From Hyaloscypha bicolor E (Eukaryota; Ascomycota; Leotiomycetes; Helotiales; Hyaloscyphaceae), in NCBI RefSeq assembly GCF_002865645.1, contig NW_020194518.1, positions 434,001-498,000 of the forward strand: a DNA stretch of 64,000 nucleotides, read 5' to 3'. Each line of letters starts with the position of its first letter. Position 1 is the stretch's first letter. Both the position numbers and the translations under genes were made by a program. Below the pieces are notes generated by a model, which worked only from the letters and a program-made list of their open reading frames with translations, searched no databases and had not been told where the DNA came from. Of this stretch, positions 1-14,190 are shown in pieces.

Positions 1-1113
1 TACTAATTTAGATTTTGAAACTTTTATAATTTTAATAAATACTTTAATAATACTTATATATAATATATTACTAAAATTAAAAAAATTAAAAATAATAAAA
101 ATAATAAAAATAAATTAAAGAATAATACTTTTAAAGCTTTACTAATAGAACTAAATAAAAGAAAGAAATATTATTTATATTTATATTTTATTTTTATTAA
201 AAGCTTTTTAATTACTTTTATTACTTTTATTTCTATTATTTCTATAATTAATATTCTTATAAATAATCTTATTTCTTTTTCTTTTATATATTAAATAATA
301 AATAAAAACTATATTTTAAAGTTTATTAAATAAATAAAAAATATCTAAATATTTATAATTAATAATATATTAAAATATAATATTTATTACTTTTATAAAA
401 TTATAATTAATATTAAAATCTCTAGATTTTCAATTATTAGTTCTAATTAATTTTAAGTTTTATAATAAATAAATAATATTATTAAACTTAATAAAACTAT
501 TAAAAATTAAATTAATATCTAATTTAATATTAGATTAATATTTTTTATTAAATCTATAATAATAAAATACTAATTAGATAAATATAATTTTATATTATAT
601 TTATAAAAACTTTATTTCTATTTAGTTTAGTTAATATAAATAAGCTAGAAATTTATTTTAATAATTTTATTAATAATTTTATTAATAATTTTATTAATAA
701 TTTTATTAATAATTTTATTATTTCTATTAAATATTTTATATTTATAATATAATATTTTAAATACTTTTTCTTATTTTAAAATACTATATTATAAAGCTTT
801 ATTTCCGAATTCTTTATTTATAATTCTTGCTTTTTTATAAAAATTAAATTATAGTATTTATATTATTATTTTATTTATTTATTTATTAATAAGTTTTAAA
901 ATATATTAAAATAAATAGGCTATAATATTAATATAAAAGTTTTTAAATATTTTATATAATATTATAAATAATATTAGAAATTCAAATAATTACTAGAATA
1001 ATTTAAATTTAATCTAAAAAATAATATTAGCTTTAATTATTTTATTATTATTAATATTTTCTATATTTCTAATAAGTTTATATTTTATATTATTAATAAA
1101 GGTATTTAATATT
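1..1113 (+). mobile_element. Copia-0, left fragment (Ty1/copia, plus strand, truncated by window)
   Basis: This stretch is a reverse-complement match, with many transitions, to the part of copia-1 between about 4,600 and 4,070. Examples are the segments around 630-660 (against 4,480-4,520) and 1,020-1,090 (against 4,080-4,140). It therefore represents the region between gag and integrase of a plus-strand copia. It stops at 1113, where the LTR of copia-1 begins, and its continuation is found at 7499. Its 5' LTR lies left of the window. No usable ORF survives. Confidence 0.75.
661..720. repeat. Five copies of a 12-bp tandem repeat
   Basis: Exactly five perfect copies of ATAATTTTATTA lie inside the copia-0 remnant. 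The unit is a multiple of three, so it would have been frame-neutral. The corresponding part of copia-1 (about 4,440-4,480) has a related but not amplified sequence, so the expansion is specific to this copy. Confidence 0.9.
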
Positions 1114-1410
1114 TATTAGTTTACTAGTAATATATAGTACTATTATATAGATATAGAAGTACTATTTATATAAGATTAGTAAAGTTATTATTTAGAAATA
1201 GAAATTATAGTATTATAGTATTAATATATAATTCCTAAATCTGCTAAGCCTAAAGAAGTCTAGTTTACTAGTTGAATTACTAATAGGATATAAGGTTATA
1301 TAACTATATCCCGTATCCTATATCCTATTACTTATATTTTATTACCTATATCCTATATCCCGTATCCCGTAACTATATATATAACTTCTAAAGAAATAGC
1401 TATACTAATA
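1114..1410 (-). repeat. Copia-1 LTR (3' LTR of a minus-strand element), 297 bp
   Basis: It starts TATTAGTTTACTAGT and ends AGCTATACTAATA, matching 7204-7493 end to end. It is a few bases longer than its partner because of an extra copy of a short ATATCC-like motif at about 1,340-1,370. Differences between the two are otherwise mainly transitions. Confidence 0.9.
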
Positions 1411-1699
1411 CTAGAAACTTTCTAAAAATACAAAAAACAGAAAATAGTACTTCCTTCTAATTATATATAAGTTCTCTAATCCGGCCTAGTACCAGATTCC
1501 CCAAATACTTTATATATCTATATTGTTTTTAAGGTTTTAGTTATATATTAAAGGCTGCGGCCTTTTATATATAACCTCTCTTCCTATAAGTCTATATTCC
1601 CTAATCCGGCCTAGTACTAGATACTCAGATACCAGATATCCAGATACTAGATACTAAGGAAATCTCTATATATATTCTCCTATTTATATATCTATTTCC

Positions 1700-4600
1700 T
1701 ATTCTATTTATATTTAACCTATTTCTTTATATCTAACTATATGGTATTTATATTAATAAGGCACTTAAGGGCATTTAATAGCTTTAATTTCGTTATAGAG
1801 TTAGTAGGATTTAATTCTTCCTTAATCTATTTAACTTCTATAATCTCTCGTTATTTATATATCTAGTAAAGGTATATTATATTAATTATTAGGTATTTCT
1901 CTCGAGTAGTACCTAATTTAATAAGGTATTTATATAACGACTTCGAATTCGTATAAATAACTAATAGTAGTTCTATTTCTAGTATTTTATTAATTTTAAA
2001 TTTGACTAAAGTACCTATATTAAAACCGTAAGCTATATTATAGAGTTCTAAAGCTAGAATACTTCTAGTAACTTTCTTATATTTAGTAGAAAACTAGTAA
2101 ATAATATTAGTATATCTAGTTCTATTTACTAAAACTAGAATATATCCGATTTAGGAAAAGAGATCTCTATTATTTGCAAATAAAGCATTTATAAAAATAA
2201 TTAAATATAGGGATTTCTTTACTAGCTTTATGAATTTTAGTTCTCTAGTAATATTCTTAATTTGCTATTAAATATACTTATTAAATGCCTTTATATTAGT
2301 TTCCGAGAGTTTAATAGCTTAAGTAATAATTAATAGGTTATATAAAGCTTCTGGTTAATAAACTAATATAATATATACTTCTCTAGTATATTAGATAATA
2401 TATTAGTCTTTAATAAAAAGATTTTAATAAATAGTAATATTTTTTATAGAAATAGTTCAGAGATTTTTATATTAGTATTCCTATATAAGAATAATTCTAG
2501 TAGTATTTATATAGATAATACTTCTATTAAATTTGAGATTATAGTTAAAAGTAAGAAATTTATATTCTTTAGCTAAGAACTTAGCCTTATAAAGCTTTAG
2601 TTACTTTGCTTTTATAAAATTATTAATTCTAATAAATAAGGTATTATTAGTTTAAAGGCTAATAATTCCGAAGAGTTACTTGCTATAAAATAGGCAAGAA
2701 TTATAAGTTAACTGTTTTATAAAGAGTTTATTAATATAATAGAAATAATAAGTCTTAAACTAGTAATTCCCAGCTTCTAGTATATTATAGAGTAGTTTTA
2801 TAACTTTTAGAACAGAATTATTCTTTAGATTTAGTTCTCTAATAAGCTTATAAGGTTATTAATTAGATATAAGTTTATAAGATATTATATAAATATAATT
2901 TCGTAGTATCTATTATTATAATAGTAATACTAAGGATAATTCTCTAACTAATATATTAGATAATAAATAATTATATTAATATTATATATTTCTTACTATT
3001 ATTATAAGCTTAGATAACTAGTCTCGATTTCTTAAGCTTTTTCTCTATATCCTTATTCTTAATCTTATTAATAAACCGGAAGTTAAAGATATATATTTCC
3101 TTTAGTACCTAAAATCTAGAAGTAACCTCAAATATATCCTTTTCTAGAAGGCTAGTAACTTTAACTTAACGGGAATTCTCGTATAGTTTATTATCCTATA
3201 AGAATACTATAATATCCGGGATTTTATAAGAGTATTCTCTATTATACTTTAGTGAAATAGCAGGAATAATAAAAGAAATCATATCTATATTATTTTTGGC
3301 CTTATTATTAGATTCGGAAATAGGTTTAGGTTTAAGGCTATTAGTAATAACCTTAATATTTCCTATATAAAAGGGCTTTATAGAAGTTAAATAGAAAGTA
3401 GTATTACTATATAATAAAGCTAGTATATAGTTCTTCCTATTAATAGCTACTAGCTTATATAGTCTATTCTAATTACTAAGTTAACTAGTATTTCTTTTAT
3501 ACTAAATGAAAATATTCGAATTTAGGAATAATTTATAGATATTAGTAATACTAGAACTATTTCGGATATTTAAAGTATTTATAATTTAATATCTAGCTTA
3601 AAGCTTCTAAATTTCTACTATTGCTTTTTTAAATACTACTAATTACTATAATATAATAAGTAATAGGATATTATATTTAGTTATTTAAGGTAAAGTACTA
3701 TAAACTAAAAGGGTTAGAATAATACTATTAGGTTCTATAAAATTATTAATAGTTTTAAAAGCTATTTAAAATATAATATTTTTATTAATTTTATTAATTT
3801 TAGTTATAATAATAAGATAAATATATTAAATTAGGCTATAATAATATTCTATAATTCTAATAAAGTTATAAGCTTCTATAGAAATAATCTTGACTTAATT
3901 CCTATAGTATTTATAAGCTAAATAAACTCCTTACTAGTAAACTACTTTCTAATATCTACTATAATCTAATTAGGAAAACCTAAATAATTATTAATCTAGT
4001 ATTATTTAAATATATCTCAGATATATATTATACTAATATTCTAGAGCTATTAGCCGGCTTAATATTAAGTGTTTTTATTAATAATATAAAGTATAGGCTT
4101 ACTGGAAATATAGAAAATATTAATAATAATAAAGTAATTAAAGCTAATATTATTTCTTAGATTAAACTTGAATTATCCGGATAATTAGCTATATTTCTAG
4201 TATTACTTATAGTACTTTATAAGGTATTTAAGGGCTTTTATATTAATATTATAGCCTACTTATTCTAATATGTTTTAAAGCTTACTAATAAATAAATAAC
4301 TAAAATAATAGTATAGATATTATAATTTAATTTTTATAAGAAAGCAGGAATTATAAATAAAGAATTCGGAAATAAAGCCTTATAGTATAGTATTCTAAAG
4401 TAAGAAAAAGTATCCGAAATATTATATTATAAATATATATTTTCTAGTAAAAATAATAAGATAATTAGTAAGATTATTAAAGTAGACTTCTAGCTTATTT
4501 ATATTAGCTAAGCTAAGTAAAAATAAAGTTTTTAAAGATATAATATGAAATTATACTTGTCTAATTAGTATACTTACTATTATAAATCTAATAGAAAATA

Positions 4601-7000
4601 TAGATCTAATACTAAACTAGATATTAACTTAATTTTTAGTAGTTTTATTAAGTTTAATATTATTATTAGTTTACTAGAAAGCTTGAAATTAGTTAGAACT
4701 AATAGTTAAGTATTTAGAGGCTCTAATATTAATTATAATTCTATAAAAGTAATAAGTATTATATCTTAATATATTATTAATTATAAAAGTCTAGATATTT
4801 TCTATTAAAGGTTTAATAGATTCTAAGATATAGTTTTTGCCTATTATCTAATATATAAGAGAAAGAGAAATAAGGTTATTTATAAGAGTATTAGTTATAG
4901 TTATTAATAAAGTAGAAGTAATAGAAGTAGCCAAAAAGCTTTTAACTAAAGTAAAGTAGAAATCTGGATAATATTTTTCTTCTTTATCTATTTCTGCTAA
5001 TAAAGCCTTAAAAGTATTATTTACTAGTTTATTCTTACTATTCTTATTACCTTCTTTACTTTTGGCTTTAGTAATATACTATATATAAGTATTACTAAAG
5101 TATTTATTAAAGTTATAGGTATTTCGGGATCTGAACTAATAAATATTTCTATTTCTAAATCGAGCCTTCTTAGTCTCTTATTTCTCTAGTATATACTTCT
5201 ATAAGTAGTATTCGGATTTCTTATATATAAAATATAATTTCGGAATATAATTATTATAATTATAGGACTTAAAGTAGTTATTACGGGTTCCGAAGTTATA
5301 GCTAGGTCCGTATTAATAATTTCCGGAGAGATAATAGCTTAGAGAATTCTAAGAATAATATTATTAATTAGTAAAGAAAATTTCGGGATTAGCTTATTAT
5401 TTACTCTTATATATAGTAATAAATAACTAGAGCTTATTAGTAAACTAGTCGAGATTTATAGGAAGATCTAAGATTATATATTTATATATCCAGAAGCTTT
5501 AGTAAAAGGTAATAATCTTATTATAAAAGAATTCGGTATTTTATAAGTTAGATATAAGACTATACTATAATTAATATAATTTATTAATTAGTAATTAAAT
5601 AGTCTCAAATATTGTTTTTTCCGGAAATTTAGCTATTATAAAAGCTAATATAATAGTATTCTATTTGTCTAAATTTTAATATTTAAATTCAGGGCCTTTA
5701 AAGAAGCTACGGATATTAATATAAGCCTCTTTATATATATATTAAGAGAGCTAGTTACTATAGAAGTAGTCTTAAGCTAGTTTCTTTAATATAATAAGAA
5801 AAGCTCGTATTAGTACCTTTTATAAAAGCTTTATATATTAGTAAATACTAAGGAAAATAATAAGTTTATAATTAAAATTACTATTAGATCTATTATACTT
5901 TTATTCTTTAGTATAGATTTTAGTAACTTCTTTAATAAGTCTTATAATTAAAAGAAATTAGGAATTATTCGAATATAATTATAATAGTAATAGTAATAGG
6001 AATATACTATTTATTTCTAAAGCTTCTATACTAGTATATAAATCTAGTAAAGATATAGGATATAGTAATAAAGGAAATAGTAAAAGAAATAATAGCAATA
6101 TAGGAATATTAAAGATAATAAGTTCTAGATACTTGTTTTTTATAAGAATAATAAAGCCTAATAAGATTAGTTTCTTAATAAGGTCTAGTCTAGCTACTAA
6201 TATATTCTCATTTAATTATATATACTATTTATTTTTCTTTATAATAATATATAGAATATTTATAATAGTATTAGTATTACTATTCTATTATATAAATATA
6301 TTATTATACTAAAGAATCTTATATAAGTATAGTATTTCCGGGAGTTCGAATTTATTAAAGTTCCCTTAATAAGTAAAGTCCTTAAAGTTATATCTAAATA
6401 GCTCCTAAAAGTTATTATTAATTATTTTATAGAAAATGTATTAAAATAGCTTAGTATCTAAGAACTTAGTTATCTTATCTACTTTAGTAAAGTTTAGGTT
6501 AATCTTATATTTCTATTTTCTTACTAATTCCTTAAAATTATTATTATTTATAAAGTAATTAGATTAGATAAATCTAATAAAAGAATTATTTATTATAATA
6601 TATTTTACTATTATATATTCTATAGGCTTGTATCTAGTTCGAGATATAATAGTTTATAAAAAGAGTAAGTTTATAAAAAGGAAAGTAATTTATAAGATAG
6701 GTAGTTTATAATAGGTATTATATTTAAAGTAAAAATTTTATCTATAACGAGAAATTTAGGAAGTGAAATTTAAGAAATGAAATATCGAGATTCCGGAAGA
6801 ACTTAATAGTTCTAAAGCTTAAGAGCCTCAGGGATTTAAAAAAAGATAATTTTTGAGAGAGTTTTATAGGAATTAAATAGAAATAGAATAGGATAATTAA
6901 ATAGCTAACTATTTTGGTATTTAGTAAGATTAAGTACCCTTCTTACCTATATAACCGAATTATAAATAATAGAACTAATAAATATTTCTTCCTTTAATAT
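1700..7000 (-). pseudogene. Copia-1 gag-pol polyprotein, RIP-inactivated
   Basis: Reading the minus strand, an integrase core is recognisable at about 3,960-3,890 (FTSKEF preceded by a degraded DNG-type motif, and followed by INTIGIKS). A copia reverse transcriptase N-terminal region follows at about 3,180-3,020, where INKIKNKDIEKKLKKSR is readable. gag and a possible degraded zinc knuckle would lie upstream, above about 5,000, and RNase H downstream, below about 2,300; these last placements are by element order, not by clear motifs. Stops at former Gln codons interrupt every domain. The ends given are approximate. No functional product is possible. Confidence 0.75.
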
Positions 7001-7203
7001 AGTATAATTAGACCTTAGTAAGATTAAATATCTTTCCTGCCTATATAACCGAATTATAAATAATAGGATTAATAGTTATTTTCTTTTTAACTAGAATAAT
7101 AGCTTTGCTTTTAAATAACCGAATCTTAGGTAAGTATAGCTTAATTCTTCCTAATCTATAAATATAAATAGACTTTATTCTAATCTAAATATAAACTAAT
7201 TAG

Positions 7204-7493
7204 TATTAGTTTACTAGTAATATATAATACTATTATATAAGTATAGAAGTACTATTTATATAAGATTAGTAAAGTTATTATTTAGAAATAGGAATTATAG
7301 TATTATAATATTAATATGCGATTCCTAAATCTGCTAAGCCTAAAGGGGTTTAGTTTACTAGTTAAGTTACTAATAGGATATAAGGTTATATAACTATATC
7401 CCGTATCTCATATTCTATTACCTATATTTTATTATCTATATTCCGTATCTCGTAACTATATATATAACTCCCAAAAAAATAGCTATACTAATA
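7204..7493 (-). repeat. Copia-1 LTR (5' LTR of a minus-strand element), 290 bp
   Basis: Direct repeat of 1114-1410 with shared termini, followed at once by the TSD copy ATATT at 7494-7498. Confidence 0.9.
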
Positions 7494-7498
7494 ATATT

Positions 7499-10295
7499 AA
7501 ATTAGTTAATAGCTTTAAAATATTAGTATATTATATATTTAAAATATTCTAAAATAATATTAGATTAATATTTATTTAGATTCTTTTAATTAAATTATAA
7601 TAAATACTAGAAAGTAATTTACTAATAAAGAATTTATTTAGTTTATAAATATTATAAAAATTAAAATTAAAATTATTTCTATAAAAGCTTATAACTCTAT
7701 TAGAATTATAAAATATTATTATAGCCTAATTTAATATATTTATTTTATTATTATAATTAAAATTAATAAAATTAATAAAAATATTATATTCTAAATAGCT
7801 TTTAAAACTATTAATAATTCTATTAAATCTAATAGTATTATTTTAATTATTTTAATTTATAGTATTTTATTTTAAATAATTAAATATAATATTTTATTAT
7901 TAATTATATTATAATAATTAATAATATTTAAGAAAATAATAATAGAAATTTAAAAGCTTTAAATTAAATATTAGATTATAAATATTTTAAATATCTAAAA
8001 TAATTCTAATATTACTAATATTTATAAATTTCTTTTAAATTCGAATATTTTTATATAATATAAAGAAAATATTAGTTAATCTAGTAATTAAAATAAATTA
8101 TATAAGCTAGTAATTATTAATAAAAAGAACTATATACTAGCTTTATTATATAATAATATTATTTTTCATTAAATCTTTATAAAGCTTTTTTATATAAGAA
8201 ATATTAGAATTATTACTAATAGCTTTAAATTTGAAATTATTTCCGAATTTTATAATAAAATTAAAAGTAATATAAATATAATTTCTTTTACTATTTCTAC
8301 TATTTTACTAAAATATAATAGAAGATACTTTTATAAAAACCCGGATTTTATAATATTTTTATAAGATAATAACTTATATAAGAACTTCTATTAAATTAAA
8401 ATTATTAGCTTTCTAAAAAAAAATATATTTAAAATTATTTTTAGATTTCAGATATTAAAAGAAATATATATTTTTAACTTTTGATTTATTAATAAGATTA
8501 AGAATAAAAATATAGAAAAAGAGTTTAAGAAATTAAAATTAGTTATTTAAGCTTATAATAATAATAAGAAAGATCTAATATTAATATAATTATTTAATAT
8601 TTAATATATTAGCTAGAGAATTATTTTTAGTATTATTATTATAATAATAAATATTATAGAATTATATTTATGTAATATTTTATAAGCTTATATTTAATTA
8701 ATAATCTTATTTAATTATAATTTTTATAATAATTCATTTTATAAATTTATTAAAAAGCTAAATCTAAAAAATAATTCTATTCTAAAAATTATAAAACTAT
8801 TATATAATATATTAGAAACTAAAAACTACTAGTTTAAAACTTATTATTTCTATTATATTAATAAGCTTTTTATAAAATAATTAACTTATAATTCTTGCTT
8901 TTTTTATAATAAGTAATTTTTTAAAATTATTAGTTTTTAAATTAATAATACTTTATTTATTAGAACTAATAATTTTATAAAAATAGAATAACTAAAGCTT
9001 TAAAAAACTAAGTTTTTAGCTAAAAAATATAAATATCTTATTTTTAATTATAATTTCAAGTTTAATAGAAGTATTATTTATATAAATATTATTAAAATTA
9101 CTTTTATATAAAAATACTATTATTATAAGTAATAGAAATACTATTTATTAAGATCTTTTTATTAAAAACTAATATATTATCTAATATATTAGAAAAGTAT
9201 ATATTATATTAGTTTATTAACTAGAAGCTTTATATAACTTATTAATTATTATTTAATAAATATATTTAATAGTAAATTAAAAATATTATTAGAAAACTAA
9301 AATTTATAAAACTAATAAAAAAGTTTTTATATTTAATTATTTTTATAAATATTTTATTTATAAATAATAGAGATCTTTTTTTCTAACTTAAATATATTCT
9401 AGTTCTAATAAATAAAACTAGATATACTAATATTATTTATTAGTTTTCTATTAAATATAAAAGAATTATTAGAAGTATTTTAGTTTTAGAATTTTATAAT
9501 ATAGTTTATAGCTTTAATATAAGTATTTTAATTAAATTTATAATTAATAAAATACTAGAAATAGAACTATTATTAATAGTTTATATAAATTGGAAGTCTT
9601 TATATAAATATCTTATTAAATTAGGAATTACTTAAAAGAAATATTTAATAATTAATATAATATACTTTTATTAAATATATAAATAATAAAAAATTATAAA
9701 AATTAAGTAAATTAAAAAAGAATTAAATACTATTAATTCTATAATAAAATTAAAACTAATAAATATCTTTAAATATTTAATTAATATAAATATAATATAA
9801 TTAAATATAGAAAAATAAATTAAATATAAATAAAATAAGAAATAAATTTATAAAATAAGAAAATATTATAAAAGAAAAAGTTATATATAAAAGGCTATAA
9901 TTTCTAGTATATAAATAAAACTTTATAAAATAATATAAATATATAAAATATTTAAGAAATCTAATATTAAACTAAATTAGAGAATTTATATATAATTAGA
10001 AAAAAGTATTATTTTTCGTGTTTTTTAGAAAGATTTTAATATTAATATAGCTATTTCTTTAAAAGTTATATATATATAATTATAAGATATAAAATACGAA
10101 ATATAAAATATAAAATATAAAATATAATTATATAACTTTATATTTTATAAATAACTCGACTAGTAAATTAGACTTTATTAGGCTTAATAAATTTAGGAAT
10201 TATATATTAATATTATAATTTATAATTTCTATTTCTAAATAATATTTTATATTTATATTTATATAATAATACTATATATTACTAATAAACTAATA
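7499..10295 (+). mobile_element. Copia-0, right fragment with 3' LTR
   Basis: This is the continuation of 1-1113 beyond the copia-1 insertion. On the plus strand the integrase motif FTNKEF is readable at about 7,618-7,638. Reverse transcriptase follows at about 8,400-8,560 (INKIKNKNIEKEFKKLK), and the element ends in an LTR at 10040-10295. It is more heavily A+T than copia-1, with more lost codons, consistent with greater age or more rounds of RIP. The polyprotein is a pseudogene throughout. Confidence 0.8.
10040..10295 (+). repeat. Copia-0 3' LTR, about 256 bp
   Basis: The sequence is the reverse complement of the copia-1 LTR family. It starts TATTAATATAGCTATTTC and ends ACTAATAAACTAATA. 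The partner LTR is outside the window, so a TSD cannot be checked; the right flank is ATAAA. Confidence 0.8.
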
Positions 10296-13200
10296 ATAAA
10301 AAAAGAAAATAATTTCTATTATTAATAGCTTTTAATTCTTTTACTAATTTCTAGTTATAAAAAAGTATTAAAATTATTTTATAATTATTAGCTATTATAG
10401 TTTAAAATATTTAAAAGTTATATTTATAGGCTTTTAAAACTTTATTTAATATATTTAAAGATTTATAAATAAATAATTATATAATTTTACTAATTTTACT
10501 AAAAAATTTATTAATAAATTTTTTTTAAATATAATAAAATAATACCTTTAATATTTATATATTATTCTCGAGTTATTTACTAAATTATTTTTATTTTTAT
10601 TAATAAAGAAGTTTTTTATAAAATATTTATTTATAAAGCTATTAGACTATTTAGTAAATATATTTAAAATAGTAATAATATAGAAATAAATTATAATATT
10701 TAAAGAATTTTTTTTAAATATATTATAAGTTCTAAAATAATATATTAAAATAATTAAATAATTATAAATATATTTTCTAAATTATATTTATATAATTAAA
10801 CTAATATAGAAATAAGAGATTTAGTTATTAGAAACTAAATAAAAAATTAATATTATAAAAATAAATAAAAAAGGCTATTATACTAGAATAAAATATAGGC
10901 TTATAAAATATAAGCTTATAAATTAAAAGCTTATAATATTTAAAAAGCTATAAAATATATTTATAGTTTCTAGATTTCTAATTTATTTTTTATTTAATAA
11001 AGTTCTTTTATTTAATTCTAATATATTATAAGAATAAAGTTTTTTATTATAGCTTTTTATTTAATATTCGAATTAGTACTAGTAAATATTATTAAAAAGC
11101 TATTAGTATTATATATTTAACTAATTCTTTTTATAAAAAAAATATTAAATATAATAAAAAAATATTATATAATAGAATTAGAATTTATTTATTTAATATA
11201 AACTTATTATAAGCTCTAATTTATAATCTAATTTAATATAAATCCAGTAATTATTCTTATTAATTATAAAGCTATAAAAGAAATTTATAATTAAATGAAT
11301 TTAAATATTTCTAATATAATAAAAGCTAATATAAAATTAGTTTATATTTTAATATATTTTAGCTAATTTAATTTAAATATCTATTATTATTCGAAATATT
11401 TAAATATTATATTAAATATATTATTATATTTTAATATTATTAAAAAAGCTAATATTTTAAATAATAATAAATTAGAATATATTATATTTATTATTAAAAT
11501 AATAATTAATCCGGAATTTAAATAAAAGATTATTTATAGCTTTTAAAAGAATTCGAAATTTATAAAAGCTTTAGAAATATTAAATATAAAAAAATATATA
11601 TATTAAAATAATTACTAAAAATTAATATCTTTTTCTAAATAAAAAAAAGCCTTTTTTATTATATTATTAGTAATTAATTCCGATTTTGTATATCTAAAAA
11701 AGTAATAAAAGATATTTTATATTTTATTTATAATAAGTTCTATTTTAGTATAAAATAAATCTTATATAAATTAAATAAATTTTATATTTTTTAATTAATA
11801 AAATATCTTAAGAATTATATTAAATACTATTTAGTTTATTTTTTTAATAAAATATTAAGAGAATATTTTTATAAAGAATTATAATTAATTCGAATATTTC
11901 TAATTTTATATTATATTATAATAATAAACTTTATTCTAGTATTTTCTATTATTCTAGCTATTAGTTTTTAAAAAATTTATAGTTTTAATATTTTTAATTA
12001 TATAATAATATAATAATATAAAGCTAATAAGAAAATATTATTAATACTAGAATATAATAAATATAAAATAGAAAAACAAATTATTATTTCTATAATAATA
12101 TAGTTATTTTATAATTAGAGATTTTCTAAAGATTTAATATTAGATTATAATAAAAAATTTGTTTCTAAATAAATAAAGCCTTAAAATAAAAGAATTAGAT
12201 TATTAAAATTAGCTTTTAATATTAAATTATAATATATTCGTTTCTAAAATAATTAAGTTTTATAATTCTGTTTTAAGCTAAATTAAATAATATATATATA
12301 ATAATAATTTAGATATTTTTAAATAAGTTTATTAAAGGCTTTAAATTTATAATAAATCTAATATTATTTATAAGCTATATTAATAAAATATAGAAATTAC
12401 TATTAATTTTATAAATAATATAACTAGAAAATATTATAATATAAAATATAAGCTAATTATAATAAATATTAGTAATTAGATATTTTTAAAATTTTATTAA
12501 AAATATTACTTTTCTAATAATTTAAATAGAAAATTATTAAAATAAAAAATAAAACTATTTTATATTTTCTATTAAATAAAAAAGCTTATTTATAACTAAT
12601 ATTAAAAAGTTTTAATTTATTTAATAAAAAACTTATTAAAGATATATAACTTATAAAAAATATTAAAAGAAATAATAAAAACTAGAAAAACTAAAAGCTA
12701 GAATAAATAATTAATAAGAAATATATTTATTATAATAATAAAGAAAATCTGAAATATTTTATTAAATATCTGAATTAGAATAATAAATATAATTAATAAT
12801 TTCTTATTAAATTATTAGAAAATATAAAAAAACTAATATAAAACTATAAAAATAAACTAGTAATAAAGCTAGCCTCTTGTTATTATAATTATACTAGAAA
12901 ATAATAATAATAATAAAATATATACTATTATTAAAAAAAAATTTCTTATAAATATTATATAATATTTTTATTTTTATTATAAAATAACTAAATCTAATTT
13001 AATAATCTATTATAATTTCTTATAAAAATAAAACTATTTATATATATAATTTTTACTATTTATTAATTTATTTTATATATTATTATTTATAAATATATTC
13101 TAATATTTTTTCTTTTTATTATTAAATTAGAATTCTATATAATTTCAAATAATAATATAATTATATTTTAATTATAAATATAAATAATAGTCTAGCTATT

Positions 13201-14190
13201 ATATAAAACTTATTAATAATAAATTAAAGTCTGGTTTTATATTTAAATTAATAAATATTAAAAGATATTTTAGTTTTTATAATAATTCTATTAAATACTT
13301 TTATTATAATAAATATAAAAAAAGCAATTATATTAATATTAAATAACTAAATTCTAAAAAGCAGAAATTAGACTAATTTCTAAAAACTAAAACTAAAATT
13401 AATAATAAATTACTTTAAAAAATAAAAACAAATTATTTAATAAATTCTTAAAATAAATATATAATTTATTATTTATATAAAAAAGATATTTTAAATTAAT
13501 TAAAATACATTAGTTAATAATATAAATAATTTTATTAATATAATAAAAAATAAAAAATATAATAATAATATTAAAAAGATTATTTATAAAGTTTAAAAAA
13601 CTTATTATAATACTATTATTAATAATATTCTATTTCTTTTTATAAAAAGAAATAGATTTTCTTTTTTATATAGGTCTTTATTTATTTAGTTTAATATTAA
13701 TAATAAAACTATTATTAAAATATATAATTAGACTTTATATAAGCTTATATTTAAATAAAATAATAAAGTTTTAATAAAGTAATAAAATATAATTATAAAA
13801 AACTAATAAGTTATATTATATTATTAGAATATAATTAAAGTTATATTATATTATTTTTTATTAATTTCTAAAGAATTATATTATTTCTTATTAATTCCTA
13901 AAAAAAAGTAATAATAATTATAATAATAATAAAAATATTTTAGTTAAGAAATAATTATTTAATTAATAAATCTAATATAATACTATTATTAGTTTTTCTA
14001 ATATAAAATTTATTAAAAATATAAAATAAGAAACTATTAAAAATATAAAATAAAAAGCTATTAAAAATATAAAAGTTATTATTCTAAAATATAAATGTTT
14101 TAAAATATTACTAGAATATATTAAAATAATAAAAAGCAAATTTAAGAATAAAATTATAAAAAAAAAATACATAATATTTCTCTAAGTTTT
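10296..14190. other. Unassigned RIP-saturated block
   Basis: About 3.9 kb of almost pure A+T between the copia-0 LTR and the start of gypsy-1. On the plus strand between roughly 11,800 and 13,500, two frames read for long distances with only TAA/TAG at apparent Gln positions. One is Gln/Lys-rich with a coiled-coil look near 12,650-12,750, and one has a SCYYNYTRK stretch near 12,890. I could not match either to a retrotransposon domain, and the two frames compete, so no product is proposed. No LTR pair was seen. It may be a DNA transposon, a LINE, or a captured host sequence. Confidence 0.45.

Larger units (their letters stand above)
1114..7493 (-). mobile_element. Copia-1, full-length nested Ty1/copia element
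   Basis: Two direct LTRs (1114-1410 and 7204-7493) bound an internal region of about 5.8 kb. The 5-bp sequence ATATT precedes the left LTR (1109-1113) and follows the right LTR (7494-7498), a clean target-site duplication. Removing one TSD copy plus the element restores a continuous copia-0 sequence that matches copia-1's own interior near 4,060-4,085. The polyprotein remnant reads on the minus strand with integrase upstream of reverse transcriptase, the diagnostic copia order. The LTR ends read TA...TA, as expected of TG...CA after RIP. Confidence 0.9.

Noticed and set aside
13972..14172. 66-codon hydrophobic minus-strand ORF
   Set aside because: Phe/Ile/Leu-only composition is what random A+T-rich DNA encodes; no start context or domain.
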